Shown: positions 49,506 to 59,009, counted from the first letter of the stretch. The stretch: DNA of 64,000 nt from Streptomyces ferrugineus (GCF_015160855.1 NZ_CP063373.1:3782001-3846000); one strand, 5' to 3'. Notes: generated by a model not told the origin, from the sequence alone. Numbers and translations are program-made.

Positions 49506-50570
49506 ATGCGTTCTCGTGTGGGGCGGGCCACGACGGCCGCGGTGCTCGGCGGCCTTCTGGCGGCAGGCTGCGGCAGCGGGAACAGCGACCCGGCGAGCTC
49601 CGCCGCCGGCCAGGGCGACTCCGCGGGCCACCCGGTCACCGTCACCGACTGCTCGGGCGCCGAGACCACCTTCACCAAGGCCCCCGAGCGCATCGTCACC
49701 AGCAACGCCTCCAGCCTGGAACTGCTGCTGCGGCTCGGTGCCGGGGACAAGGTGATCGGCACCGGCTTCCCGCCCGGCGCGGGCACCCTGCCGAACGGCC
49801 TCGACGCACAGGCGCGGCAGGTGAAGGTGCTCAGCGAGACCGTCATCCCCAAGGAGAAGCTCCTCGGCTCCGGCGCCGACCTCTACATCGACACCTTCGC
49901 CGCGATGAACATGGGCGGAGGCATGGGCGACACGCCGACCGAGGAGGAGTTCAGGGCGGCCGGCATCAAGCACACCTTCCTGAAGTCCACGGCCTGTGCC
50001 GCCCTGAGCAAGAGCCCCGTCACCGACCTGTCCGCCGTCGAGGACGACATCACCTCCCTCGGCGCGATCACGGGTACGAGCGCGAAGGCGAAGGAACTCG
50101 TCGACGGGATGAAGGAGAAGGTGGCCGCCGTCCGGAAGGCGGTCGGCGACACCCCCGAGAGGGAGCGGCCGACCTACTTCTTCTTCGACTACGACGCCGG
50201 CACCAAGCAGCCCATGGCCGTCTGCAACCGACAGGTCGCCAATGCGGTCATCACCCTCGCCGGGGCCCGCAACGCCTTCGCCGACTGCGACGGCGACTAC
50301 AAGCAGGTCGGCTGGGAGGACGTGATCGCCAAGGACCCGGACTGGATCCAGCTCGGGGTGCGCGACCGGGGCAGCGAGGCGGCGAACGACAAGGCGTTCG
50401 ACGAGGCGCAGAAGTGGCTGGAGTCGAACGCCGCGACCAAGGGGCTGAAGGCCGTCAAGGAGGGCCACCTCCTGCGCATCGGCTCCGAGCGGACCACCAT
50501 CGCCGGCGTCACCAACGCCGACACGGTCGAGGCGATCGCGAAGCGGCTCCACCCCGGCAAGGTCGGCTGA
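49506..50570 (+). CDS. FecB/BtuF-type substrate-binding lipoprotein
   Basis: 354 residues with signal peptide and lipobox (LLAAGCGSG, Cys at about 22). The mature protein has the two-lobed fold with a long linker helix: TKAPERIVTSNASSLELLLRLGAGDKVIG, ADLYIDTFAAMN, LSAVEDDITSLGAITGTSAKAKEL and WEDVIAKDPDWIQLG. Such proteins bind ferric siderophores, heme, cobalamin or other metal chelates for ABC import. A Met/Gly segment (NMGGGMGD, about 138) lies between the lobes. It is the first gene of an SBP-permease-ATPase importer. Confidence 0.9.
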   Translation: MRSRVGRATTAAVLGGLLAAGCGSGNSDPASSAAGQGDSAGHPVTVTDCSGAETTFTKAPERIVTSNASSLELLLRLGAGDKVIGTGFPPGAGTLPNGLDAQARQVKVLSETVIPKEKLLGSGADLYIDTFAAMNMGGGMGDTPTEEEFRAAGIKHTFLKSTACAALSKSPVTDLSAVEDDITSLGAITGTSAKAKELVDGMKEKVAAVRKAVGDTPERERPTYFFFDYDAGTKQPMAVCNRQVANAVITLAGARNAFADCDGDYKQVGWEDVIAKDPDWIQLGVRDRGSEAANDKAFDEAQKWLESNAATKGLKAVKEGHLLRIGSERTTIAGVTNADTVEAIAKRLHPGKVG

Positions 50571-50572
50571 CC

Positions 50573-51646
50573 GTGCTCGACACCCTGGTGAGCCGTCAGG
50601 ACACCGCGGATCGGCACCGGCGCTCCCTGCCCGCCGCGCCCCTCGCCCTCGCCCTCCTGCCGGCCCTGCTCGCCGCCCTCACCGCGGCGGTCTCCTGGGG
50701 CTCGACGTCCATCCCGGCCGGCGAGGTGTGGAGCGTGGTCGGGCGACGCCTGTCCGGCGAGGCACCCCGCCCCGGCACCGACGACCTGATCGTCTGGCAG
50801 CTCCGCGTCCCCCGCGCCCTGTTGGCGGCCCTCGTCGGCGCCGGGCTCGGTCTCGTCGGTACGGCGATGCAGGCCCTGGTGCGCAACCCGCTGGCCGACC
50901 CGTACTTCCTGGGCATCTCCAACGGTGCCTCCCTCGGGGCGGTCGCCGCGATCGTGCTCGGCCTCGGCACGGGCGGCGCGCTGGGACTCGGCCTGGCCGG
51001 CGCGGCCTTCGCGGGCGCCCTGGCCACCTTCGCACTGGTGTGGACGGTGGCCCGGCGCCGCGGCGGATTCGCACCGCTGCGGCTGGTGCTCGCCGGAGTG
51101 GCGATCGGGCAGTTCCTGTCCGGGTTCACCAGCTACCTGGTGCTCCAGGCCGGCGACGAGCAGCAGACCCACAGTGTGCTGTTCTGGCTCATGGGCAGCC
51201 TGAGCGGCGCGAGTTGGCCGCTGCTGGCCGCGCCCGCGGTCGCCGTGCCCGTCACACTGCTGTGGCTGCAGGCACGCGCCCGCCCGCTCAACGCCCTGAT
51301 CATGGGCGACGAGACGGCCGCCGGGCTCGGCGTCGACGCCACCCGGCTGCGCCGGGAACTGTTCACCCTCACCAGCCTGCTGACCGGCGTACTCGTCGCC
51401 GTCTCCGGCGCCATCGCCTTCGTCGCGCTCATGGTGCCGCACGCCTGCCGCCTGGTCGTCGGCGGCGACCATCGCCGGCTGCTGCCGGTCTCGGCGCTGT
51501 TCGGGGCGCTGCTCCTGGTCGTGGTCGACATCGTGTGCCGTACGGCCATGGACACACAGGAGCTGCCGGTCGGCGTGGTCACCTCGCTCATCGGGGCTCC
51601 GGCCCTGCTGTACCTGCTGGACCGGCGTCTGGGGAGGGGAAGTTGA
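50573..51646 (+). CDS. FecCD-family ABC importer permease
   Basis: 357 residues from GTG 50573, 2 bp after the binding-protein stop. About ten membrane helices are present, with the FecCD signatures RVPRALLAALVGAGLGLVGTAMQALVRNPLADPYFLGISNGASLGAV and ALMVPHACRLVVGGDHRRLLPVSALFGALLLVVVD. Only one permease gene is present, so the transporter is probably a permease homodimer, as for BtuC. It imports a metal chelate with the binding protein and the ATPase. Confidence 0.93.
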   Translation: MLDTLVSRQDTADRHRRSLPAAPLALALLPALLAALTAAVSWGSTSIPAGEVWSVVGRRLSGEAPRPGTDDLIVWQLRVPRALLAALVGAGLGLVGTAMQALVRNPLADPYFLGISNGASLGAVAAIVLGLGTGGALGLGLAGAAFAGALATFALVWTVARRRGGFAPLRLVLAGVAIGQFLSGFTSYLVLQAGDEQQTHSVLFWLMGSLSGASWPLLAAPAVAVPVTLLWLQARARPLNALIMGDETAAGLGVDATRLRRELFTLTSLLTGVLVAVSGAIAFVALMVPHACRLVVGGDHRRLLPVSALFGALLLVVVDIVCRTAMDTQELPVGVVTSLIGAPALLYLLDRRLGRGS

Positions 51647-51689
51647 GGGGCTGGAGCGAGCCGACACAGACGACGCGGGGGAGCGGACG

Positions 51690-52502
51690 TTGAGAATCGA
51701 GATCGAGGACCTGCACGTCGCCTACGACGGCCGCACGGTCGTCTCCGGCGCCCGTCTGGTCGCCGCCGAAGGCGAGATCACCGGCCTCGTCGGTCCGAAC
51801 GGCAGCGGAAAGTCCACCCTCCTGCGCACCGTCTACCGCCATCTGAAGCCGACCGCCGGCCGGGTCCTGCTCTCCGGCGCCGACCTGCGCCGGCTGAGCC
51901 CCGCCCAGGCGGCCCGCCATGTCGCCGCTCTCCCGCAGGAGCGGGGCGGCGACTTCGAGCTGACCGTCCGCGAGGTCGTCGCCATGGGCCGTACCCCGTA
52001 CAAGCGGGCGTTCGCCGCGGAGGACGCCACCGACCGGGACGTCGTCGCCCGCGCCCTCGCGGACGTCGGCATGGCGCACCACACCGGGCGCCGCTTCACC
52101 GAACTGTCCGGCGGCGAACGCCAACGCGTCCTGCTGGCCCGCGCCTTCGCCCAGCAGCCGGACGTCCTGGTCCTGGACGAGCCCACCAATCACCTCGACA
52201 TCCGCCACCAGGTGGAACTGCTCGCCCTGCTGCGCGAGCGGCGTCGCACGACCCTGGTGTCGCTGCACGACCTCAACGCCGCCGCCTCCGTCTGCGACCG
52301 GCTGCACGTCCTGCACGAGGGTCAGGTGGTCGCCTCGGGACCGCCCCGGGAGGTGCTGCGACCGGCCCTGCTGGCCGAGGTGTTCGGCGTACGGGCGACG
52401 GTGGTGGACCATCCGCTCACCGGCGACCCACTGATCGCCTTCGACCACCGGGCCCCGGCCGGGACGGAGGCGGGGCGTCCTTCAGCGGCGGCGGCAAGCT
52501 GA
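51690..52502 (+). CDS. FecE/BtuD-type ABC importer ATPase
   Basis: 270 residues from TTG 51690 (GGGAG 7 bp upstream). Walker A GPNGSGKSTLL (about residues 36-46), Q-loop ALPQERGG, signature LSGGERQRVLLARAFAQ (about 138), Walker B VLVLDEPTNHLD and switch SLHDLNAAA are all intact. It powers uptake through the FecCD permease. The start is 43 bp after the permease stop; a 138-bp gap separates it from the MFS gene. Confidence 0.93.
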   Translation: MRIEIEDLHVAYDGRTVVSGARLVAAEGEITGLVGPNGSGKSTLLRTVYRHLKPTAGRVLLSGADLRRLSPAQAARHVAALPQERGGDFELTVREVVAMGRTPYKRAFAAEDATDRDVVARALADVGMAHHTGRRFTELSGGERQRVLLARAFAQQPDVLVLDEPTNHLDIRHQVELLALLRERRRTTLVSLHDLNAAASVCDRLHVLHEGQVVASGPPREVLRPALLAEVFGVRATVVDHPLTGDPLIAFDHRAPAGTEAGRPSAAAAS

Positions 52503-52640
52503 GCCAAGTCACCGGGCCGCCGCCCATGTACCCCCGCATTCCCCGCGTTTCCGGCCAAAACCGGGAACTCAACCCCAGGCCCTCCCGACCTCTGAGACGA
52601 GGCCGCCATCCGGCGGCCCGCATGACGAGAGGGCGCGAGA

Positions 52641-54035
52641 GTGACCAACCAGGGTCCGGGCGCGGACACGGGGCGACCCGGTCACATAGCGGCGGTCGAG
52701 GACCGTTGGCTGCTCGTGGCCGTGGCGGGCGCGCTGTCGTTCGTGGCCATGCTCGACATGAACATCGTCAATGTGGCGCTGGCCGACATCGCCGACGGCC
52801 TGCACGTCCCGGCCGGCACGGCGCAGTGGGCGGCGCTGGGCTATCAACTCCCCGTCGTCGCCCTGCTGCTGCCGGTCGGGCGGTGGCTGGACGGCGGGGG
52901 TGCGAGGCTCGCGCTGTGCGCGGCGACCGGCGGCTTCGCGCTGTGCGGGGCGCTGGCCGGGCTCGCTCCCTGGGCGGCCTGGCTGATCGCGGCCCGGATC
53001 GGGCAGGGCGCCTGCGCGGCGGTGCTGTTCGTGCTGATGCCGGTGCTGGTGATCCGCGCCGTACGGCCCGAGGTGCGCGGCCGGGCCATGAGCGTGCCCG
53101 CCACGCTCGGCCCACTGGGGGCCGTGACCGGCCCGGCGGTGGGCGGGCTGTTGCTGGACCACCTGGGCTGGCGCTGGGTGTTCCTGGTCAAGATCCCGTT
53201 CTGTCTGCTGGCCCTCGTCCTGGCCTGGAGGGCGATGCCCGCGGACGGTGCGCCACGCCTGCCCGACCGACGGTCCCTGGCCGACGCGCTGCTGGTGGGC
53301 GGCGGGCTGGCCCTGCTGCTGCTCGCGCTGACCCGGGGTTCCGGGCGACCGCCGTGGGTCCTGCTCGCGGTCGCCGCCGTACCGCCGTTGTGGTGGTGGC
53401 TGCGCGGGCCGGGCGGCCGTGCGGTGGCCGGCGTCCTGCGGTCGGCGGGACTGGTGCGGCCGCACGGCGCGGTCCTCGCGTCGGCGGCCGGGTTCGCCGC
53501 CATGCACTACGTCGTCGCCCTGCACCTGCAGCGCGACGAGGGCGTCAGCGCCACCGCGACCGGGCTGACCGTGCTCGCCTTCCCGCTCGGCATGGGGCTG
53601 GCCGGACCGATCGGCGGCCGGCTCGCGGACCGGTACGGGCCACGGCCCGTCGCCGTCACCGGGGCCGCGCTCACCGCGGTCGGCCTGCTCCTGCTGATCC
53701 CGCTGGGCGACGCCTGGTCGCCGCCCGATGTGGCCTGGCGGCTGACGCTGGCCGGCGTCGGCATGGGCCTGGGCGGCGGCCCGACCCAGGCCCTGGTCAT
53801 GGGCGCCGCTCCGGTGGACCGGACCGCCACCGTCGGCTCCACGGTGCAGGTCGCCCGCAGCCTCGGCTTCACCCTCGGCCCCGCCCTGGCCACCGCGGCC
53901 TGGTCCGGCACCGGCACCCGGGCGGCGCTGACCCTCGCCGCCGGGGCCGCCGCCCTCGCCGTACCCCTGCTCGCCCTGCCCGTCCGGCGGAAGCCCACCG
54001 GGCCTGATCGGACGACCATCCCCGCGCCCCCTTGA
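52641..54035 (+). CDS. MFS exporter
   Basis: 464 residues from GTG 52641. It has 12-14 membrane helices with MFS loop motifs LDMNIVNVALADIADGL (TM1 region) and GRWLDGGGARLAL (loop 2-3), and the antiporter-type GPAVGGLLLDHLGWRWVFLVKIPF (TM5 region), which points to proton-driven drug/metabolite export of the DHA2 group. It lies between the importer and AsnB genes, so it probably exports the cluster product or an intermediate. Confidence 0.88.
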   Translation: MTNQGPGADTGRPGHIAAVEDRWLLVAVAGALSFVAMLDMNIVNVALADIADGLHVPAGTAQWAALGYQLPVVALLLPVGRWLDGGGARLALCAATGGFALCGALAGLAPWAAWLIAARIGQGACAAVLFVLMPVLVIRAVRPEVRGRAMSVPATLGPLGAVTGPAVGGLLLDHLGWRWVFLVKIPFCLLALVLAWRAMPADGAPRLPDRRSLADALLVGGGLALLLLALTRGSGRPPWVLLAVAAVPPLWWWLRGPGGRAVAGVLRSAGLVRPHGAVLASAAGFAAMHYVVALHLQRDEGVSATATGLTVLAFPLGMGLAGPIGGRLADRYGPRPVAVTGAALTAVGLLLLIPLGDAWSPPDVAWRLTLAGVGMGLGGGPTQALVMGAAPVDRTATVGSTVQVARSLGFTLGPALATAAWSGTGTRAALTLAAGAAALAVPLLALPVRRKPTGPDRTTIPAPP

Positions 54036-54142
54036 TCCACCCGCCCGTACCCCTGCTCGCCCTGCTCGCCCTGCGCGTCCGACGGCCCGACCGGACCCGA
54101 GCGGACCACCGACCCCGTCACCCCCTGATCCAGGAGCACCCC

Positions 54143-55969
54143 ATGTGCGGAATCACCGGCTGGGCGTCCTTCCACCGCGACGCCCGCACCCAGGCCCCGG
54201 TCATCGAGGCCATGACCGCCGAACTGTCCCGGCGCGGCCCCGACGCCGGGGGCGTATGGCTCGGCGAGCGGGCCGCCGTCGGACACCGCCGCCTCGCCGT
54301 CATCGACCTCGAAGGCGGCACCCAGCCGATGACCGACCGGCCGCACGAGCCCACCGCCGTGCTCACCTACAGCGGAGAGATCTACAACCACCACGCACTG
54401 CGCGCCGAACTGCGCGGCCGCGGACACCGGTTCCGCACCCGCAGCGACACCGAGGTGGTACTGCGCGCCTACGCCGAGTGGGGTGACGATCTCGCCGAGC
54501 GTTTGGAGGGCATGTTCGCCTTCGCCGTCTGGGACGAACGCGACCGGCGGCTGCTCCTCGTCCGCGACCGGCTCGGCGTCAAACCGCTGTTCTGGGCGGC
54601 CGTCGACGGCGGCCTGGCCTTCGCCTCCGAGCCCAAGGCGCTGTTCCGGCACCCGGAGATCCGGCCCCGGGTGGACGCCGACGGGCTGCGGGAGGCGTAC
54701 AGCCTGCTGTTCAACACCGGGCCGACGGTGTGGTCCGGCGTACGCGAGGTCGAACCGGGCGGACTGCTCGTCCTGGACCGGGACGGCGTCCGCGAGCACC
54801 GCTACTGGCAGTTGGAGGCGGGTCGGCACGAGGACGACCGGGACGCCACCGTGGAGCGGATCGGCAGCCTGGTCGGCGGCGCCGCCCGCGGTCAGCTGGA
54901 GGCCGACGTCCCGCTGTGCAGCCTGCTGTCCGGCGGCCTGGACTCCACCGTCCTGACCGCCCTGCTCGCCGACGAACTCCGGCTGCGCGAAGGCCCGGAC
55001 GCCCGCATCCGCTCCTACGCCGTGGACTACAGCGACCAGGCCGAGCGCTTCACCGGTGACGTCCTGCGCACCGGCCACGACACCCCGTACGCCGTCGAGG
55101 CGGGCGCGTTCGTCGGCACCGACCACAGCACGGTCGTACTGGACCCGCTCACCCTGCTCGACCCCGAGCACCGCAGGGCCGTCGTCGCGGCCCGCGACTC
55201 GCCGATCGGCGTCGGCGACATGGACACCTCGCTGTATCTGCTGTTCGGACAGATACGACGGCACTCGACCGTCGCCGTGTCCGGCGAGGCCGCCGACGAG
55301 GTCTTCGGCGGCTACCCCTGGTTCCACCACCCCAGGGCGCTGGCCGCCGGCACCTTCCCCTGGCTGCTGGTCACCGGCGACGAGGCCGCCATGCCCCTCG
55401 ACCCCGAACTCGACCTGCGCATCGGCGAGTTCCGCGACGACACCTACAGCGGCGCCCTCGCCGCCGTACCCCACCTCGACGGCGAGAGCCCCGCCGAGCA
55501 CCGGCAGCGCGAGATGCAGCACCTGTCCCTGACCCGGTGGCTGCGCCAACTCCTGCACCGCAAGGACCGGTTGAGCATGGCCCAGGGACTGGAGGTCCGC
55601 GTCCCGTACTGCGACCACCGGCTCGTGCAGTACGCCTTCGACACGCCCTGGGCGCTGAAGAGCTTCGACGGCCGGGAGAAGAGCCTGCTGCGGGCCGCCG
55701 GAGCGGGCCTGGCGCCCCACTCGGTGCTGCACCGCTCCAAGAACCACTACCCGGCCACCCACCACCCCGACTACAACCGTGGGCTGCAGGACCTGGCCCG
55801 TGACGCCCTCGCCGTCGAGCAGGTCCGGGCGCTGGCCGACGAGACCCGCCTCAAACCCTGCCTCGACGCCCCGCCCGAGCAGGTGGAGTGGAGCCACCGG
55901 ATCCGCCTCGAACGCGTCGTCGACCTCGCCCTGTGGCTGGACCACCACCGGCCCGAACTCGCCCTCTAG
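54143..55969 (+). CDS. AsnB-type glutamine-dependent amidotransferase
   Basis: 608 residues. The start at ATG 54143 is fixed because Cys2 (MCGITGW) must be the N-terminal nucleophile of the glutaminase domain; GGAG lies upstream. Glutaminase domain at about residues 2-200 (RLAVIDLEGGTQPM, YSGEIYN, RDRLGVKPLFW). The synthetase domain has the ATP PPi-loop LLSGGLDSTVL (about 262), GEAADEVFGGYPW and EVRVPYCDHRLVQYAF. It activates a carboxylate with ATP and amidates it. In this neighbourhood the acceptor may be a pathway intermediate instead of aspartate; related enzymes act in antibiotic pathways. Located 10 bp upstream of the P450 gene. Confidence 0.93.
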   Translation: MCGITGWASFHRDARTQAPVIEAMTAELSRRGPDAGGVWLGERAAVGHRRLAVIDLEGGTQPMTDRPHEPTAVLTYSGEIYNHHALRAELRGRGHRFRTRSDTEVVLRAYAEWGDDLAERLEGMFAFAVWDERDRRLLLVRDRLGVKPLFWAAVDGGLAFASEPKALFRHPEIRPRVDADGLREAYSLLFNTGPTVWSGVREVEPGGLLVLDRDGVREHRYWQLEAGRHEDDRDATVERIGSLVGGAARGQLEADVPLCSLLSGGLDSTVLTALLADELRLREGPDARIRSYAVDYSDQAERFTGDVLRTGHDTPYAVEAGAFVGTDHSTVVLDPLTLLDPEHRRAVVAARDSPIGVGDMDTSLYLLFGQIRRHSTVAVSGEAADEVFGGYPWFHHPRALAAGTFPWLLVTGDEAAMPLDPELDLRIGEFRDDTYSGALAAVPHLDGESPAEHRQREMQHLSLTRWLRQLLHRKDRLSMAQGLEVRVPYCDHRLVQYAFDTPWALKSFDGREKSLLRAAGAGLAPHSVLHRSKNHYPATHHPDYNRGLQDLARDALAVEQVRALADETRLKPCLDAPPEQVEWSHRIRLERVVDLALWLDHHRPELAL

Positions 55970-55979
55970 GAGCCCGCGC

Positions 55980-57242
55980 ATGCCCCTCCAGGAACCCATG
56001 CCGGCCGTGCACCCCGAACCGCTGCCCGACCCGGTGCCGCTGACGGGCTGTCCGTACAAGGCCGACCCCTACCCGCTGTACGAGCGGATGCGCGAGGCTG
56101 GACCCGTCCACCGGGTCCTCTTCCCCAGCGGCGTTCAGGCCTGGCTCGTCACCGGATACGACGCCGCCCGCGCCGCCCTGAACGACGGCCGCCTCGGCAA
56201 GAACCACGACCGGGGCAACGACCACTGGCGCGCCCGCGCCTCGATCATGCCCGAGCCGCAGCATTCGCAGCTCCAGGCCCACCTCCTCCATCAGGACCCG
56301 CCGGTCCACACCCATATGCGGCGCTTCGTGACGGACGCCTTCACACCGCGCCGCATCGAGCGACTCGGGCCGCGCTTCCAGGAGCTGGCCGACGCTCTGG
56401 TCGACGCGCTCCCGGACACCGGTCCCGCCGACCTCGTCAGCGGCTTCGCCGCCCGCTTCCCCTTCCAGGTCCTCGCCGAAGTCATCGGACTGCCGGGCGA
56501 GTTGGCCGCGCGCTTCGACCGCGACTGGGGCAAGGTCGTCCAGCCGGTCGGTCCGACGGACCCGGGGCGACCCCTGTACGAGGCCCGGCTGCACGGTCTG
56601 CAGAGCTACATCGCCGAGGTCGTCGCGCACAAGCGCCGGCACGGGGACGACGACCTGCTCGGCCGGCTCGTCGTGGCCCGCGACCGGGGCGAACTGTCCC
56701 AGGCGGAGCTGGACTCGATGATCTTCCAGCTGCTGGTCGCCGGCCAGGAACCGGTCACGAACCAGATCACGACCGCCCTCATCGCCCTGTTCCGCCACCC
56801 CGACCAGCTCGCCCGGTTGCGCGACGACCCGGACCTGCTGCCCCGCGCGGTCGAGGAACTCCTGCGCTACGACAGCGCCTTCGAGCTGACCACCTGGCGC
56901 TTCTTCGACCGGGACAGCGACCTGTACGGCACCGGGGTCCCGGCCGGCGACTCCGTGATCGTCTCCCTGTGCGCGGCCAACCGCGACCCGCGCCGCTTCC
57001 CCGACCCCGACGCCCTGGACTTCGAGCGATCGCCGAATCCGCACCTGGCCTTCGGCCATGGCATCCACTTCTGCCCCGGTGCCGCCCTCGCCCGCACCGA
57101 ACTCCGGATCGCCCTCGGCACCCTGCTCACCCGCCTGCCCGGACTCCACCTCGCCATCAGGGACGAGGACATCGAGTGGATCCCGGCCGTCCTGGGCCGC
57201 GGCACGAACCGCCTGCCGGCCGGCTACGACCGACGGCTGTGA
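55980..57242 (+). CDS. Cytochrome P450 (first of two)
   Basis: 420 residues from ATG 55980 (TAGGAG 8 bp upstream; longer frames read through asnB). The I-helix reads LLVAGQEPVTNQITT, in which the usual acid-alcohol pair AG..(E/D)T is altered to AGQEPVT. K-helix ExxR is EELLR and the heme loop is FGHGIHFCPGAALAR, with the ligand Cys at about 365. This is a soluble bacterial class I P450. Co-location with an isonitrile synthase suggests oxidation or phenol coupling of the isonitrile product; that is inference. Confidence 0.93.
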   Translation: MPLQEPMPAVHPEPLPDPVPLTGCPYKADPYPLYERMREAGPVHRVLFPSGVQAWLVTGYDAARAALNDGRLGKNHDRGNDHWRARASIMPEPQHSQLQAHLLHQDPPVHTHMRRFVTDAFTPRRIERLGPRFQELADALVDALPDTGPADLVSGFAARFPFQVLAEVIGLPGELAARFDRDWGKVVQPVGPTDPGRPLYEARLHGLQSYIAEVVAHKRRHGDDDLLGRLVVARDRGELSQAELDSMIFQLLVAGQEPVTNQITTALIALFRHPDQLARLRDDPDLLPRAVEELLRYDSAFELTTWRFFDRDSDLYGTGVPAGDSVIVSLCAANRDPRRFPDPDALDFERSPNPHLAFGHGIHFCPGAALARTELRIALGTLLTRLPGLHLAIRDEDIEWIPAVLGRGTNRLPAGYDRRL

Positions 57243-57284
57243 AGCGCCGAACCGCCATGCCCGCACGCCCACCGGAGGAACGAC

Positions 57285-58220
57285 ATGCTGCTGACGACCG
57301 CCCCGGGCACCCTTCCCCGGAGCACCGGCGCACAGATCCTGAACCTGCTCCTGCCGCACCACCGCACCACCGACCAGCCCCAGGCCACGGCGGCCGACGC
57401 GTTCCCCCATCAACTGCGCCGGATCAACGACTTCCTCCGCAAGGACGCCCCCGTCGTCCTCACCCTGCCCGGCTTCCCCTGCAAGTCACCCAACCCGGCC
57501 AAGACCCTCGGCCACCTCCCCGACATGGGCGAACGTCTCTCCCTCACCTTCCTCGACACCCTGTGCGCCGAGATCGAGAAGATCCACCCACCCGGCGCCC
57601 AGGTCGTCATCTGCTCCGACGGCCATGTCTTCGGCGACCTGATCCGCGTCCCCGACGAGCACATCGACGCCTACGCGGACGAACTGCGCGCGCAGATCAG
57701 GGAGTCGGGCCTGCGCCGCCTGACCGTGTTCGACCTGCGCGACGTCCTCGGCGACCTCCCGCACGACGGCAAACGGGCCCACGTCCACGACCGCTACGCC
57801 CCCACCCTGGACGCCCTGCGCGCCGAGGTCCGCACCGACGCGCCCACCCTCGCCCTGTACCGGGGCATCACCCGCTTCCTCGTCGAGGACACCGCCGAGT
57901 TCCCCGGCACCCGCTCCGCCCTGCAACGCGAGTGCCGCGGACGGGCGTACGGCGTCATCCAGCGCAGCCGCGCCTGGGGCCGGCTCATCGCCGATCACCA
58001 CCCGCGCGCGGTACGTCTGTCCATCCATCCCCAGCCCGTGGGCGCCGCCAAGTTCGGCATCCGGCTGCTCGACGCCCCCGACGTGTGGACCACGCCCTGG
58101 CACTCCGTCGCCCTGCGCGAGACCGACGGCCGCTGGACCCTCATGCCCCACGCCAGGGCGCGGCGCCTGGGCCGGCTGGTGCACCGCGACGGCAGACCGA
58201 GCCACTACCAGCGGGCGTGA
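57285..58220 (+). CDS. Isonitrile (isocyanide) synthase, PvcA/Dit1 family
   Basis: 311 residues with GGAGG upstream of ATG 57285. Family hallmarks are PVVLTLPGFPCKSPNPAKTLGHLPDMGERLSLTFLDTL, HPPGAQVVICSDGHVFGDLIRVPDEHIDAYADELR, YRGITRFLVED and SIHPQPVGAAKFGIRLL. PvcA/IsnA enzymes convert the amino group of tyrosine or tryptophan into an isonitrile using ribulose 5-phosphate as carbon source. The usual partner, a PvcB-type Fe(II)/2-oxoglutarate oxygenase, is absent from the window; P450 and flavin oxidases are present instead. Core enzyme of the cluster. Confidence 0.93.
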   Translation: MLLTTAPGTLPRSTGAQILNLLLPHHRTTDQPQATAADAFPHQLRRINDFLRKDAPVVLTLPGFPCKSPNPAKTLGHLPDMGERLSLTFLDTLCAEIEKIHPPGAQVVICSDGHVFGDLIRVPDEHIDAYADELRAQIRESGLRRLTVFDLRDVLGDLPHDGKRAHVHDRYAPTLDALRAEVRTDAPTLALYRGITRFLVEDTAEFPGTRSALQRECRGRAYGVIQRSRAWGRLIADHHPRAVRLSIHPQPVGAAKFGIRLLDAPDVWTTPWHSVALRETDGRWTLMPHARARRLGRLVHRDGRPSHYQRA

Positions 58221-58283
58221 CGGCGCACCCGGGGCGTTGTCAGTGGGCCGTGTTATCCAGGTGGGGATCTGGGAGGTGACTCG

Positions 58284-59009
58284 ATGCTGATCGAAACGAC
58301 CGCTCCACTGGCCCGCGCCACCGAGGAGGCGATCCGCACCGGCAACGTGGCGGCGCTGCGGGACCTGCTCACCGCGCATCCGGGGCTGGCCACGGCGCGG
58401 GTGGGCAACATGAAGACCACGCGGACCCTGCTGCACATCGCCACCGACTGGCCCGGCCACCTGCCCGGCGGCCCCCGGACGGTGACCGCGCTGGTCGCGG
58501 CCGGCGCGGAGGTGAACGCCCGGTTCACCGGCGCGCACCGCGAGACCCCGCTGCACTGGGCGGCGAGCTGCGACGACGTGCCCGTCCTGGACGCCCTGCT
58601 CGACCTGGGCGCCGACATCGAGGCCGACGGCGGGGTGATCGGCGACGGCACACCCCTGGCGGACGCGGTGGCCTTCGGGCAGTGGAGGTGCGCGCGACGC
58701 CTGGTGGAGCGCGGCGCCCGCACCACCCTGTGGCAGGCCGCCGCCCTCGGCGAGGCCGACCGCGTCGCCGACTGCTTCTCCTCCGACTCCGACCGGCCCG
58801 GAGCCGAGGACGTCACCGCCGCCCTGTGGTGCGCCTGCCACGGCGGGCAGCGCGACATGGCCGACTACCTGCTGCGACGGGGCGGTGACATCAACTGGAT
58901 CGGCTACGACCGGCTCACCGCGCTGGACGCCGCCCACCGCGCGGGCCACCGGACGCTGGTCGGATGGCTGCGCGAGCAGGGGGCGAGGTCCGCCGAGGAG
59001 TTGGTCTGA
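58284..59009 (+). CDS. Ankyrin-repeat protein
   Basis: 241 residues with GGGAGG before the ATG. At least five ankyrin-like units are visible: AIRTGNVAALRDLLTAHPGL, TLLHIATDWPGH...TVTALVAAGAEVNA, TPLHWAASCDDVPVLDALLDLGADIEA, TPLADAVAFGQWRCARRLVERGA and ALDAAHRAGHRTLVGWLREQGA. It is cytosolic, without catalytic motifs. It lies 63 bp after the isonitrile synthase gene and may act as a protein-binding partner within the pathway or be a passenger. Confidence 0.88.
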   Translation: MLIETTAPLARATEEAIRTGNVAALRDLLTAHPGLATARVGNMKTTRTLLHIATDWPGHLPGGPRTVTALVAAGAEVNARFTGAHRETPLHWAASCDDVPVLDALLDLGADIEADGGVIGDGTPLADAVAFGQWRCARRLVERGARTTLWQAAALGEADRVADCFSSDSDRPGAEDVTAALWCACHGGQRDMADYLLRRGGDINWIGYDRLTALDAAHRAGHRTLVGWLREQGARSAEELV

